From contig CAKOWI010000004.1 in NCBI GenBank assembly GCA_934122275.1, positions 1-64,000 of the forward strand: 64,000 nucleotides of DNA. Direction: 5' to 3'. Below, piece after piece: positions 34,838 to 43,650 of this stretch. Position numbers and translations under genes: made by a program. Each line of letters starts with the position of its first letter. The first letter of the stretch is position 1. A model generated the notes under the pieces. That model saw only the letters and a program-made list of their open reading frames with translations, was not told the DNA's origin and did not search any database. Source of the DNA: an uncultured Bacilli bacterium (GTDB taxonomy: Bacteria; Bacillota_I; Bacilli_A; RF39; UBA660).

Positions 34838-36961
34838 CTAATTAAGTGTAACTGTCATATCACTTGTTATAACAGTACCTACACCTATACTTTGACTTTG
34901 TACATATCCCGTACATAAGATTTCATACTTTATTCCAAGTTCATCTAATACGATACTAGCATCTTTAACAGAATAATTAGTTAAATCAGGCATAGTAATA
35001 TTTTTATCATTAGTAAATATAAATACCTTTTGCTTAGTATTAATGCTCGTATTTTGTTTTGGATATTGGTTTATTACTTTATCACCATTACCAAATATTA
35101 TATATGTAGCATTCTTACTATTTAAATCATTTTTTACTTGTTCTACTGTCTTATTTTTATAGTTATCTAATTTATAAGAAGATATATCTTTATTTATTTC
35201 GGGAGATTTTTCAAATATCTTTAAATATTTTGCCGTATCTTTTACTATGGTTTTAACTGTTTCTGGTAAAACATTAGAATCTTTACTTCTTTGCATTGCA
35301 ACATATATTATTACTTCTGGATCATCTTTAGGATACATTCCAGAAAAGGAAGTAATATAATCATGCTTTCCTTTAAAGTATTTACCTGTTTTTGGATTAG
35401 CTATCTGAGCTGTACCAGTTTTTCCTATTAAATCATATCCATCTAATTTATATTTACTACCAGTAGTTTCTGATGAATCACTGTTAACAACTTTATACAT
35501 TAAATCCTTTATTTTATCTACAGTTTGACTAGAAATTACTTTTTCTCCTTCTTTTTTCTTAGCTTCATAAGTAACCTCTTCAGTACCTGAATTTACTGTT
35601 TTTTCTACTATATAAGGTGTAAGTAATGTACCATTATTAGATATTGATGTTAATGCTTTTAATTGCTGTATTGGAGTCGTTGTAATACCTTGACCAAATC
35701 CAGCATTTACAACTTCAACATCATATTTAAAGTTTACTTTTCCAGAATACTCATTTGGTAAATCAACATCAGTTTTAGCTCCAAAACCTAACTTTTTATA
35801 AAAGTCCATAAGTGTTTTTCTAGATAGATAATTCTTTATCATATTAGCTACACATGTATTAGATGATAAAGTATATCCTTTTTGATAACTTATTTCGCCC
35901 CAACCTGTTTTATTCCAGTCACTAACTACGTCATCACCGATTGTATATGGTGCTGTATAACAAGTCTGATTGTATGGATCAAAGTTAGAATTTGTTTCTA
36001 TAGCTGCCATATAACTATATGTTTTCATAACAGAACCTGGTTCATAAGTATATGAAACTAATGGATTTAAATAATTACCTATATCCTTAGTATTTGGATT
36101 AAACGTAGGTGATGTTGCACTACCTAATATCTTACCTGTTTTCGCATCCATAACAACTGCTATTATCCAATCTGAATTAGAATCTTTCTCAGCCTTATTA
36201 ACAACGGTTTCTAAAGACATTTGAACGTTTGAATCAATAGTTAGATAAACATCGTTACCATCCACTTTTTCTTTTCTTATCTCATTAGAATTAGGAAACT
36301 TATAACCATTTATGTCTTTTTCGTACTTAACATATCCATTAGTACCAGTCATAACATCATTATATTGTTTTTCAATACCCATTTCGCCAGTCATATTTCC
36401 ATTATCATCAGTCTTAGTATATCCTACTATATATGATAAAAAAGTGTTATTTGGATAATATCTTTTATGAGTTGTTATAAAATCTATTCCAGGAAGTTCT
36501 AGTTTTTCTATTGCCTCTTTTTGTAGTTCTGTAAGGCCTTTTCCACTTGCACCAAACTCTACTTGATAAGCTTTTTTATTAAGTATTTCAAGAATTTTTT
36601 CTTTAGATAAATTTATAACAGTAGATAACTTTTCTGCAGTAAGTTCTTTATCCGCAACATGCTGAAGAGTACTAAATCCCTTACTTCTTGATTCATCTAA
36701 GTATGCTATTAAAGTATAAGAATTTATTGTTTGTGCCAATACTTCTCCATTAGAATCATATATATTTCCTCTTAGGGCATACAAAGTTTCTTCTTTAGTA
36801 TTTCTTCTACTAGAAAATTTCTTTAAGTTAATTCCATCTACAGTCCCGGATATAGTTAAATACCCTAATTGTAATATTAATCTAAAAAGAAAAAGAAAAA
36901 ATATTAAGGTAAAAACTTTAGCTAATACATTTTTGTTTTTATTTAATATTTCTCTTTTCAT
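34838..36961 (-). CDS. Class B penicillin-binding protein with PASTA (PBP2B/SpoVD type)
   Basis: 707 residues. A single N-terminal membrane helix (about 14-34), a dimerisation domain, and a transpeptidase domain with SVMK (Ser310-Lys313), SSN (366-368) and KTG (514-516). The C-terminal region has PASTA repeats (VEQVKNDLNSKN and MPDLTNYSVKDASIVLDEL). It cross-links septal or cortex peptidoglycan at the membrane. Position after ftsL in the division cluster fits PBP2B; SpoVD has the same architecture, so the two cannot be separated here. AAGGGTGAT precedes the start. Confidence 0.92.
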   Translation of the reverse strand: MKREILNKNKNVLAKVFTLIFFLFLFRLILQLGYLTISGTVDGINLKKFSSRRNTKEETLYALRGNIYDSNGEVLAQTINSYTLIAYLDESRSKGFSTLQHVADKELTAEKLSTVINLSKEKILEILNKKAYQVEFGASGKGLTELQKEAIEKLELPGIDFITTHKRYYPNNTFLSYIVGYTKTDDNGNMTGEMGIEKQYNDVMTGTNGYVKYEKDINGYKFPNSNEIRKEKVDGNDVYLTIDSNVQMSLETVVNKAEKDSNSDWIIAVVMDAKTGKILGSATSPTFNPNTKDIGNYLNPLVSYTYEPGSVMKTYSYMAAIETNSNFDPYNQTCYTAPYTIGDDVVSDWNKTGWGEISYQKGYTLSSNTCVANMIKNYLSRKTLMDFYKKLGFGAKTDVDLPNEYSGKVNFKYDVEVVNAGFGQGITTTPIQQLKALTSISNNGTLLTPYIVEKTVNSGTEEVTYEAKKKEGEKVISSQTVDKIKDLMYKVVNSDSSETTGSKYKLDGYDLIGKTGTAQIANPKTGKYFKGKHDYITSFSGMYPKDDPEVIIYVAMQRSKDSNVLPETVKTIVKDTAKYLKIFEKSPEINKDISSYKLDNYKNKTVEQVKNDLNSKNATYIIFGNGDKVINQYPKQNTSINTKQKVFIFTNDKNITMPDLTNYSVKDASIVLDELGIKYEILCTGYVQSQSIGVGTVITSDMTVTLN

Positions 36962-36973
36962 AAAAAATCACCC

Positions 36974-37252
36974 TTATTTTTGAATTACAACAATGTTATC
37001 ATTATTATACTCCAAACCTTCTTGTGCTGCAACTAATTGCATATTTTCTAATGATATTAATTCATTAACTTTCATAGTTAAACTTTCATTAACCTTCTCT
37101 TGTTTAGTAACAGTTTTTTTAAGTTTTTCAACCTCTATATTAATTGAAGATAGCTGTGCTTTAAAGAAGAAAATGGAAACAAAAACACAGAATAATGTAG
37201 TAACTGTCAAACTAACAATTGTTTTTTGATATCTTCTTTTTTTCTTTGCCAT
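36974..37252 (-). CDS. ftsL: FtsL-like cell-division protein
   Basis: 92 residues: a basic N-terminus (MAKKKRRYQK), one membrane helix (about 12-30), then a leucine-zipper-like coiled coil (LSSINIEVEKLKKTV). Short size, topology and location between rsmH and the PBP gene identify FtsL, which recruits septal synthases together with DivIC. The sequence itself is poorly conserved, as usual for this family. Confidence 0.8.
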   Translation of the reverse strand: MAKKKRRYQKTIVSLTVTTLFCVFVSIFFFKAQLSSINIEVEKLKKTVTKQEKVNESLTMKVNELISLENMQLVAAQEGLEYNNDNIVVIQK

Positions 37253-37255
37253 ATA

Positions 37256-38182
37256 TTATTCTCCTTTTTCTTTAATAGCTACTCTAAGTGTTGCACTCCT
37301 ACTTCTTTTATTAAATTCTATTTCTTCTTTACTTGGTTTTATCTTTTTTAGTACCCTAATATCAGGTTTATATTCATCTGGTATACTAGGAAGATTTTTT
37401 ACCAATTCATCTATCTTTGATCTTTCTTTAAATACTTCCTTACAAATTCTATCTTCTAATGAATGAAACGTAATAACCGCAATTACACCATCTTTTTTTA
37501 ATATATCTATAGCATCATTTAATGCACCAGGTAATATACTAAGTTCTTTATTTACTTCTATTCTAATTGCTTGGAAAGTTCTTCTAGATGGATTAGTAAG
37601 TCTTTTATATTTAGCTGGAACTGCATTTGATATAACATTAGCAAGTTCAAGCGTTGTTTTTATTTCTTTTTCATTTCTAGTTTTTTCAATTTCTCTTGCA
37701 ATCTGTTTTGCATATTTTTCTTCGCCATACCTACTTATTATTCTATATAAATCATTAAAAGAATAATTATTTACTACATCGTAAGCGGTAAGACTACTTG
37801 ACTTATCCATTCTCATATCTAAGTAAGCATCTTCGTGAAAACTAAACCCCCTAGACGCATCATCAAGTTGAGGAGATGAAACTCCTAGGTCAAACATAAT
37901 ACCGTCAACTTTGTAAACACCTCTTTTAGCAAGCTCACTTTTTAAATTGGAAAAATTACTTGCAATAATACAAAAATTGTTTCCAATTTCGCTTAATTTG
38001 TTTTCACTATACTCTCTAGCTTCGACATCTTGATCAAAAGCATAAAGCATTCCCTTTTTTATTCTCTTTAAGATTGCACTTGAATGACCAGCATAGCCTA
38101 AGGTACAATCAACGTATATTCCGTCTTCTTTTATGTTTAAAGCATTTATTGTTTCTTCTTTAAGTACACTAATATGTTTCAT
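37256..38182 (-). CDS. rsmH: 16S rRNA (cytosine-1402-N4)-methyltransferase
   Basis: 308 residues. N-terminus MKHISVLKEETINAL, SAM-binding DCTLGYAGHS, GIMFDLGVSSPQLDDASRGFS and the late VITFHSLEDRICKE are diagnostic. It methylates N4 of C1402 in the ribosomal P-site region. It immediately follows mraZ, with GGAGG before the start, in the standard division cluster order. Confidence 0.98.
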   Translation of the reverse strand: MKHISVLKEETINALNIKEDGIYVDCTLGYAGHSSAILKRIKKGMLYAFDQDVEAREYSENKLSEIGNNFCIIASNFSNLKSELAKRGVYKVDGIMFDLGVSSPQLDDASRGFSFHEDAYLDMRMDKSSSLTAYDVVNNYSFNDLYRIISRYGEEKYAKQIAREIEKTRNEKEIKTTLELANVISNAVPAKYKRLTNPSRRTFQAIRIEVNKELSILPGALNDAIDILKKDGVIAVITFHSLEDRICKEVFKERSKIDELVKNLPSIPDEYKPDIRVLKKIKPSKEEIEFNKRSRSATLRVAIKEKGE

Positions 38183-38617
38183 CTAAACCTCCACATTATC
38201 AAATAAAGATTCAGCTAAATCTGACATATTTTCTTCATTTTCTTTAAACATAACATCAAATTTTTCCCTCGACCAAATTTCTAATCTGTCATTCATACCA
38301 ATTACTAAGCATTCTTTGTTAAGATTTGCATAGCTAACAAGTGGAGTTGGAATTATCATTCTTCCTTGTTTATCTAAAGTACAATTAGTTGCACCTGATA
38401 GAAAAAACCTTAAGAATGATCTAGCATCTTTTTTAGTAAACGGAAGATTCTTCAATTTTTCAACTAACTTTTGCCACTCTACGTTAGAATATACGAATAA
38501 GCATCCATCAAGTCCTCTTGTAATCACAAAGGACTCACCTAATTCTTCTCTAAATTTAGAAGGCATAACAAGTCTTGCTTTATCATCTATATTATGATGA
38601 AATTCTCCCATTAACAT
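38183..38617 (-). CDS. mraZ: Transcriptional regulator MraZ
   Basis: 144 residues with two AbrB-like halves: MLMGEFHHNIDDKARLVMPS and the second copy TLDKQGRMIIPTPL, each with a DxxxR-type loop. It binds repeats in its own promoter and controls the division cluster. ATG 38617 is chosen because GGGGGAT is just upstream; a GTG-type extension to 38629 would overlap that site. Four operator-like boxes lie upstream. Confidence 0.96.
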   Translation of the reverse strand: MLMGEFHHNIDDKARLVMPSKFREELGESFVITRGLDGCLFVYSNVEWQKLVEKLKNLPFTKKDARSFLRFFLSGATNCTLDKQGRMIIPTPLVSYANLNKECLVIGMNDRLEIWSREKFDVMFKENEENMSDLAESLFDNVEV

Positions 38618-38625
38618 ATTATCCC

Positions 38626-38660
38626 CCACAATCTACCACTTTGTTCCACTGGTTACCACT
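38626..38660. promoter_or_regulatory. MraZ-box array
   Basis: Minus-strand AGTGG occurs at 38656-38660, 38646-38650 and 38636-38640, exactly 10 bp apart, with a fourth variant TGTGG at 38626-38630. Spaced GTGG-type boxes are the known MraZ operator in Firmicutes and Mollicutes. The array lies between the -10 box and mraZ, suggesting autoregulation. Confidence 0.85.
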
Positions 38661-38690
38661 ATAATATCACATTATTTAAGTAATTGTCCA
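38661..38690 (-). promoter_or_regulatory. Promoter of the mraZ division cluster
   Basis: Minus-strand TGGACA (38685-38690) and TATTAT (38661-38666), 18-bp spacer, directly upstream of the MraZ boxes. Confidence 0.6.
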
Positions 38691-38712
38691 TAATATTCTT
38701 CCAAAAAAATCA

Positions 38713-38777
38713 TCATTTTTTTCACTTTACGTAAAGTAAAAATCATTTTTTTCAAACATAATACTATCATTTTTTTA
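38713..38777. promoter_or_regulatory. Palindrome and TCATTTTTTT repeats upstream of yidD
   Basis: The perfect 14-bp palindrome ACTTTACGTAAAGT (38724-38737) is flanked by TCATTTTTTTC at 38713-38723 and 38743-38753 (30 bp apart), with a third similar copy at 38767-38777. It could be an operator for the yidD operon; the protein that binds is unknown. Confidence 0.45.
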
Positions 38778-38799
38778 TTATAAATGTTAAAATATTATC

Positions 38800-39036
38800 A
38801 TGATTAAAAAAATATTAATAAAGGTTATAGATTTGTATCAATTAATTCCTGGAAGTTTTCATGGATATTGTAAACATGTTCCTACATGCTCAGAGTATAC
38901 TAAGGAAGCAATTGAAAAATATGGTGCAATAAAGGGAAGTTTTCTTGGAATTAAAAGGATACTAAAATGTAATCCATTTAGTAAGGGTGGATATGATCCA
39001 GTGCCTAAGTATGATAAAAGGAGAATAAAAAGATGA
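38800..39036 (+). CDS. yidD: Membrane protein insertion efficiency factor YidD
   Basis: 78 residues. IPGSFHGYCKHVPTCSEY carries the conserved Cys-x6-CS-Y pattern, and LKCNPFSKGGYDPVP is the classic YidD C-terminal motif. It assists YidC-dependent insertion at the inner membrane. I see no Shine-Dalgarno sequence before the ATG, so the transcript may be leaderless or poorly translated. It overlaps the next gene by 4 bp (ATGA). Confidence 0.93.
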   Translation: MIKKILIKVIDLYQLIPGSFHGYCKHVPTCSEYTKEAIEKYGAIKGSFLGIKRILKCNPFSKGGYDPVPKYDKRRIKR

Positions 39037-39905
39037 AGAAGAAAATTTTAATGATAATAGGTTTAATAATAATATTACTAAGTTTTACAGGATGTAGCAA
39101 GGACGATACAGAAAGTGTCATGACAACATATACAAGTGTTTATCCAGTTGAGTACATATTAGATAACCTATATGGTGATAAAATGGCTATTTATGGTATA
39201 TATCCAGATGGTACTAATTATACTAACTACAAACTTACAAATAAACAGTTAAGTGATTATAGTAAGGGTGATTTATTTGTTTATAATGGTACAATAAAAA
39301 AAGAAAAAGATTATGCTGCTTATTTAATAAATAAAAATAAAAAAATAAAGATAATAGATGCATCTTTAGGAATGAATTATACAAATGATGTAATTGAAAC
39401 ATGGCTTAATCCTTCTAACTATTTAATGATGGCATCTAACATAAAAAAAGGATTAGAAGAATACATAAATGAAGAAATAGAAAAGAAAGAAATTGAAAAA
39501 AATTATGAAAAGTTAAAGCTAAATCTAACACAAATTGATGCTGAATTAAAAAGCATAGCTAATAACTCAAATAATAATATCTTAATAGTTGGAAGTGATA
39601 CATTTAAGTATCTTGAAAAATATGGATTTACCGTAATATCTCTAGAAGAAAATGATAATTTAACAGATAAAACACTTGCTGATGTTAAAAAGATCTTCTC
39701 TAATAAAATGGCTAGCTATATTTTTCTCAAAGATAATGATGAAGAAAGTAAAACCGTTAAAACTTTAAAAGATAAGTATAATATTCAAATAGCTAGAATA
39801 AATTCTTTATATACGTTAAGTGCTACAGATAGAAAAGATAAAAAAGACTATAACAGTATTATGATGGATAACATAAATTCAATAAAATTAGAAGTTAACA
39901 ACTAA
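39033..39905 (+). CDS. ZnuA-like lipoprotein lacking metal-binding histidines
   Basis: 290 residues: signal peptide with lipobox LSFTGC, then a cluster A-I (ZnuA/AdcA-type) fold with TSVYPVEYILDNLYGDK, DLFVYNG and WLNPSNYLMMASNI. Where family members have His ligands, this protein reads YPDGTNYTNY (normally EPH), VIETWLNP (normally DPHxWLDP) and VGSDTFKYL (normally HDAF). All three histidines are therefore gone, and binding of Zn/Mn is unlikely. It may bind something else or have a structural role. No permease or ATPase genes follow. Confidence 0.8.
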   Translation: MKKKILMIIGLIIILLSFTGCSKDDTESVMTTYTSVYPVEYILDNLYGDKMAIYGIYPDGTNYTNYKLTNKQLSDYSKGDLFVYNGTIKKEKDYAAYLINKNKKIKIIDASLGMNYTNDVIETWLNPSNYLMMASNIKKGLEEYINEEIEKKEIEKNYEKLKLNLTQIDAELKSIANNSNNNILIVGSDTFKYLEKYGFTVISLEENDNLTDKTLADVKKIFSNKMASYIFLKDNDEESKTVKTLKDKYNIQIARINSLYTLSATDRKDKKDYNSIMMDNINSIKLEVNN

Positions 39906-39921
39906 TTGTTAACTTCTTTTT
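39891..39921 (+). terminator. Terminator of the yidD operon
   Basis: Perfect 11-bp stem GAAGTTAACAA / TTGTTAACTTC with a 4-nt loop and T-run, overlapping the stop codon. Confidence 0.85.
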
Positions 39922-39937
39922 AAATAAAAAAACTAGC

Positions 39938-40462
39938 TTATTTGCTAGCATCTATTCCAGTTTCAATATAGTCTTCGCCCTTAAATGGTTCAGTTCTTAA
40001 TAAATCTCTATAGTTTTGTTGTCTTAATACTTCATATACCATAATAGCAGCACAATTTGATAAATTTAATGCCCTAACTTTATCGGTCATAGGAATTCTT
40101 AAGCAATGTTCTAAGTCATCTTTTAAAATATCAAGTGGTATTCCACTACTTTCTTTTCCAAAAACCAAATATATATTTTCATCTTTATTACTATAATCAA
40201 ATGAAGTATGGGGCTTTTTGCCATATCTAGTTAAATAATAAAAAGTTCCTTTATTTTTACTTTTAAAGTCATCCCAGTTTTCGTATACAGTATAATTACA
40301 ATTATCTATATAGTTAGCTCCGCTTCTTTTTATATAACTTTCATCTAGTGAAAAACCAAGTGGTTTAATAAGATGAAGATGTGTGTCAGTTGCAGCACAA
40401 GTTCTCATTATATTTCCAGTGTTTCCTGGAATTTCCGGTTCAAATAAAACTACATTAATCAT
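39938..40462 (-). CDS. trmL: tRNA (cytidine/uridine-34-2'-O)-methyltransferase
   Basis: 174-residue SPOUT methyltransferase. The pattern FEPEIPGNTGNIMRTCAATD, LVFGKESSGIP and IPMTDKVRALNLSNCAAI forms the knotted SAM site of TrmL (YibK). It 2'-O-methylates the wobble base of tRNA-Leu isoacceptors. It overlaps the upstream thioredoxin-like gene by 8 bp, so the two are translationally coupled. Confidence 0.95.
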   Translation of the reverse strand: MINVVLFEPEIPGNTGNIMRTCAATDTHLHLIKPLGFSLDESYIKRSGANYIDNCNYTVYENWDDFKSKNKGTFYYLTRYGKKPHTSFDYSNKDENIYLVFGKESSGIPLDILKDDLEHCLRIPMTDKVRALNLSNCAAIMVYEVLRQQNYRDLLRTEPFKGEDYIETGIDASK

Positions 40463-40913
40463 TTATGATTCCTCTTTCTGTAAGTGAATTTACTATATCA
40501 GTTTCACTTTTTAATGTATCACAATTAATTACATCAGTAATTGTTCCATCCTTATATATAACTAACTCAGGTGCATTTTGATATACTGGATCTACCTGAT
40601 TAGTACCATTTATATTTATATATATAACATCATTTTCTAGATTATGTTTCTTTACTACATTAATAAAGTTTTTCTCAAATGTAAGTGAAGTATTTTCACT
40701 ACTATTAGAAACATAAATAATTATTTTAGGTTGTTCTAGTACATAACTATTTATTTCCTCATATTTTATTTCAGTTAAATAACTATCAATCTTAGAAACC
40801 GATAAATCATTTTGTTTCTTATTACTGTATAATTTTAATGCTACTAATAATGCAAACAATGTAAACAAACACATTACTATAAATAATACTATCTTTTTAT
40901 TTTTTTCTTTCAT
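40455..40913 (-). CDS. Membrane-anchored thioredoxin-like protein without CxxC
   Basis: 152 residues: one N-terminal membrane helix (about 8-27), then a thioredoxin-like domain (IIIYVSNSSENTSLTFEKNF, NAPELVIYKDG). The usual CxxC is replaced by SENT, so redox activity is not expected. This class of predicted surface thioredoxin-fold proteins is common in Firmicutes but not well characterised. The GGAGG ribosome site is strong. Co-transcribed with trmL. Confidence 0.7.
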   Translation of the reverse strand: MKEKNKKIVLFIVMCLFTLFALLVALKLYSNKKQNDLSVSKIDSYLTEIKYEEINSYVLEQPKIIIYVSNSSENTSLTFEKNFINVVKKHNLENDVIYININGTNQVDPVYQNAPELVIYKDGTITDVINCDTLKSETDIVNSLTERGIIND

Positions 40914-40970
40914 GTTTTGGCCTCCTATATAATTTTATTCTAACACATTTTTTTTAATGAATAAAGAAAA

Positions 40971-40991
40971 AAGAGTTAATTAATAACTCTT
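40971..40991 (-). terminator. Terminator of the membrane zincin gene
   Basis: AAGAGTTA / TAACTCTT hairpin with T-rich tail on the minus strand, at the 3' end of the 40980 gene. Confidence 0.6.
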
Positions 40992-42677
40992 ACCTTTTTG
41001 CAATGAATCAATATAATTTTTCATATCCTTATTTCTACTATAATTTGAGCTTCTATAATTGTTAACTAAATCTATTATAAAATTCTTTTTATCATTGCTA
41101 AAATTATTCAAATTATAATTACTCGTTTTTCCTAAGCTATCATCAATAATTTTCATTGAATATGTATCATACCTATTTGATAGTTCTTCACAAGAGATAT
41201 TATTGCTGTTTGAAATAACATTAAAAAGTTCCTGTTGAATTTCATCTTGAAATAAGATAAAATCTTTTGCATATTCAAAATTATCATATTCATTGTATTC
41301 CAAATGATTGTAACAATCTAGTTCCCAAGCTCTCATAAAATAAAATACTGTTTCAATGTCATTTATTTTTCCATTTGCTATAGCAGATGAAAGACCTTTA
41401 TAAAATTGTTTTGTTAAATATATCACAGAATCTTGTCTTGCTTCCATACGGATATGTAATTTATCATCATCCGTTAATTTCAATCCTACTTCTTTTTCAT
41501 AATTCTCCCAAAAGTCGTCACATCTATCACTAAACTGTCCCAATTCAACAGAATATGCAAATTTTAAAAAATCCATTTTATCACTTTTAGACACTATGCC
41601 TAATTTTTCGAACAATTCTTCCAGATTATTAGTAAATGAAATATCTTTAAAGCTATCTATATCAAAGTCATCTTCAAAAATTCTACTTATAACATATGAT
41701 TTCATATAAGATATTGGTTTTCTATATGTACTAGGGCTAACATTCAAATAATTTGCCATTTCTAGCTCTGCACTACTTTCTAATATCCAACTACACCACA
41801 AAGGGTTAACGCTTACATTATCGTATCTTCTAAAAGGTCCAGCTTCAAGTCCGTTTTTATCATTTAAATCATTTGATTTATACTCTATCAAATGTTCTAT
41901 TTCATGGACAATAACATTTTTTACCATTTCTTCTTTAGTTATGTTGTTTCCTCTAGTTAATTGGACCTTATAATACATATCCGTCATACTAGGATTATAC
42001 TGTAAAGTAAATTCATCATTAACTAAAGCATTTGATGCCATTCCAGTATTATTAAAAATAGTAAGTTTTTCAAGAATTCTGCAAATTTCTTTTACATCAT
42101 ATTTAGATGAATCTACTACTTCTTTAATGATATTACATATTAGCATAATGTCAGAAGGATTAGTGTCTGAATAAAATGTGTTAACAGCATTAACTTTTCC
42201 TTCCTTATATTTTTTATTATTCTCAATAACACTATTATATAATTTATTAGCATCAAGTTTACCATCAGTTCCTATTAAGTTATTACTTAAATTTTTATTG
42301 TCATTAGTAACACTATTATAAACCTTTAAAGCCTCTTCGATGTGATAATACTTAGAGTAATCGAAATCATCACTGTAATCATTGAGATTTTTTATAAATT
42401 CATCCTCATTAATACTATCCAAATTTATTTTAGTAGTTGATTTATTTTTTTTAACATATTCTTGTTCATCAATCACTTTAACGTCCATATTATAATTACC
42501 GTCAATGTATTTATCTTCATTGGTAACTTCTGTAATAGATGTAGAATTTTGACTATAATCACTAGGATGTTCAAAATCATAAAAGACTTTAACACCACCT
42601 ACAATAGTTAATGTTCCAACCAGACCAATTGAAATTAACGCCTTTTTAGGTCCACTTAATTTATACTTTTTTTTCAT
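40980..42677 (-). CDS. Membrane-anchored putative zinc metalloprotease
   Basis: 565 residues. An N-terminal basic stretch and one membrane helix (about 12-32) place the rest outside the cell. Near residue 255 is VIVHEIEHLIEYKS, an HExxH zincin motif; a candidate third ligand is in the following WILESSAELEMANY. The remainder is helical and acidic. No closer family is recognised. ATG 42677 is preferred because GGGAGTTGATT precedes it. It lies just downstream of the type VII secretion operon but behind that operon's terminator, so a link is suggested by position only. Confidence 0.65.
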   Translation of the reverse strand: MKKKYKLSGPKKALISIGLVGTLTIVGGVKVFYDFEHPSDYSQNSTSITEVTNEDKYIDGNYNMDVKVIDEQEYVKKNKSTTKINLDSINEDEFIKNLNDYSDDFDYSKYYHIEEALKVYNSVTNDNKNLSNNLIGTDGKLDANKLYNSVIENNKKYKEGKVNAVNTFYSDTNPSDIMLICNIIKEVVDSSKYDVKEICRILEKLTIFNNTGMASNALVNDEFTLQYNPSMTDMYYKVQLTRGNNITKEEMVKNVIVHEIEHLIEYKSNDLNDKNGLEAGPFRRYDNVSVNPLWCSWILESSAELEMANYLNVSPSTYRKPISYMKSYVISRIFEDDFDIDSFKDISFTNNLEELFEKLGIVSKSDKMDFLKFAYSVELGQFSDRCDDFWENYEKEVGLKLTDDDKLHIRMEARQDSVIYLTKQFYKGLSSAIANGKINDIETVFYFMRAWELDCYNHLEYNEYDNFEYAKDFILFQDEIQQELFNVISNSNNISCEELSNRYDTYSMKIIDDSLGKTSNYNLNNFSNDKKNFIIDLVNNYRSSNYSRNKDMKNYIDSLQKGKSY

Positions 42678-42720
42678 AATAATCAACTCCCAGTTTTAAT
42701 TATACAATAATTTAAAAATA

Positions 42721-42742
42721 AAAAAGTGAAAAATCACTTTTT
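42721..42742 (-). terminator. Terminator of the type VII secretion operon
   Basis: AAAAAGTGA / TCACTTTTT hairpin with T-run, just after the last small helical-protein gene. Confidence 0.75.
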
Positions 42743-42751
42743 TTACATAAA

Positions 42752-43060
42752 TTATATGATATTCGTTCTTTTTTTTATTTGACAATTTGGCAAACTCTCA
42801 GATTGTTTACTTAAATTAGAAATTAAACTGTCATAATTATTGTTACTATTAATGATTAAATTTCTAATATTATTAATTTCCTTTTTACATCTATTAAGGT
42901 CTGAAGCAGCACGTTTCAAACTCTGTTTTCTAGAAAAGTCACTAGGAATGCTTATTTGATAAAAATAATTTATTGATTTTTGAATAGCATTAACTACATC
43001 TTCTAGTACTAAAACACAATTAGAACGCATAGCATCATAATTCAATTCAACTTTCGACAT
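42752..43060 (-). CDS. Small helical type VII-associated protein
   Basis: 102 residues predicted as two long helices (VLEDVVNAIQKSINYFYQ and SLKRAASDLNRCKKEINNIR), the size and layout of WXG100/LXG-partner proteins, but without a WxG turn. It has no signal peptide or membrane helix. It is the last of six small helical genes, 1 bp after a WXG100 gene. It could be a secreted substrate, a co-secreted chaperone or an effector partner. Confidence 0.65.
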   Translation of the reverse strand: MSKVELNYDAMRSNCVLVLEDVVNAIQKSINYFYQISIPSDFSRKQSLKRAASDLNRCKKEINNIRNLIINSNNNYDSLISNLSKQSESLPNCQIKKRTNII

Positions 43061-43061
43061 A

Positions 43062-43343
43062 CTACTTTCCCCACTTATTAATTATATTATTAACATTAAC
43101 ACCAGCATTTTTTATGGCACTACCATAACATTTCAAATAATTTCCAAAGGTCAAATAATTAGCTTTATCCAACAAAGCCCTTTGAGAATAAATTGAAGCA
43201 CTTTTACCAGACCAGGCATTTTTTTCAATATTTGTTATTTTTTCAAATAAATCATTTATTAAATTAGTATATTCGTGCGATAAATTAATTATTTCTTCTC
43301 CACATTCTACTAATTTATTTCCATCAGCTGTCATCTTCGCCAT
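43062..43343 (-). CDS. WXG100-family secreted protein (EsxA-like)
   Basis: 93 residues forming a helix-turn-helix hairpin with the WSG turn (NAWSGKSASIYSQR) at the centre, diagnostic of WXG100 substrates of type VII systems. ATG 43343 is chosen because GAGGCAATGATT precedes it. It overlaps or abuts both neighbours in a tight operon. It is exported by the EssC motor, usually as a dimer. Confidence 0.85.
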   Translation of the reverse strand: MAKMTADGNKLVECGEEIINLSHEYTNLINDLFEKITNIEKNAWSGKSASIYSQRALLDKANYLTFGNYLKCYGSAIKNAGVNVNNIINKWGK

Positions 43344-43345
43344 AA

Positions 43346-43639
43346 TCATTGCCTCTCTACTTCCGTAAGATCATTAGTAATTTTCTCCAATTCCACATTA
43401 ATATAATATAAAACATCAGTTAGCGTATTGATATCCTGTGATATTGAATTTTTTAATTTTGAAAGCTCATTATATTTATAAGGATAATTATTAACATTAT
43501 AACTTTGTTTCAAGTTTGACATTGCCACAGATATATTATCCATCACATTATAGTTTTTAAGAGTATTAATCATATAAATCACATTTTCTCTCATGTTTCT
43601 ATAATATGATCGTTTTCTACTTAAACTAGAAATATCCAT
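43346..43639 (-). CDS. Small helical type VII-associated protein
   Basis: 97 residues, all predicted helix, rich in Asn, Tyr and Leu (YYRNMRENVIYMINTLKNYN; DINTLTDVLYYINVELEKI). No WxG motif. The length equals that of WXG100 proteins. Gene borders are within a few bases of both neighbours, indicating a single operon. Function unknown; probably a substrate or partner. Confidence 0.65.
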   Translation of the reverse strand: MDISSLSRKRSYYRNMRENVIYMINTLKNYNVMDNISVAMSNLKQSYNVNNYPYKYNELSKLKNSISQDINTLTDVLYYINVELEKITNDLTEVERQ

Positions 43640-43650
43640 AATTTAAACCA

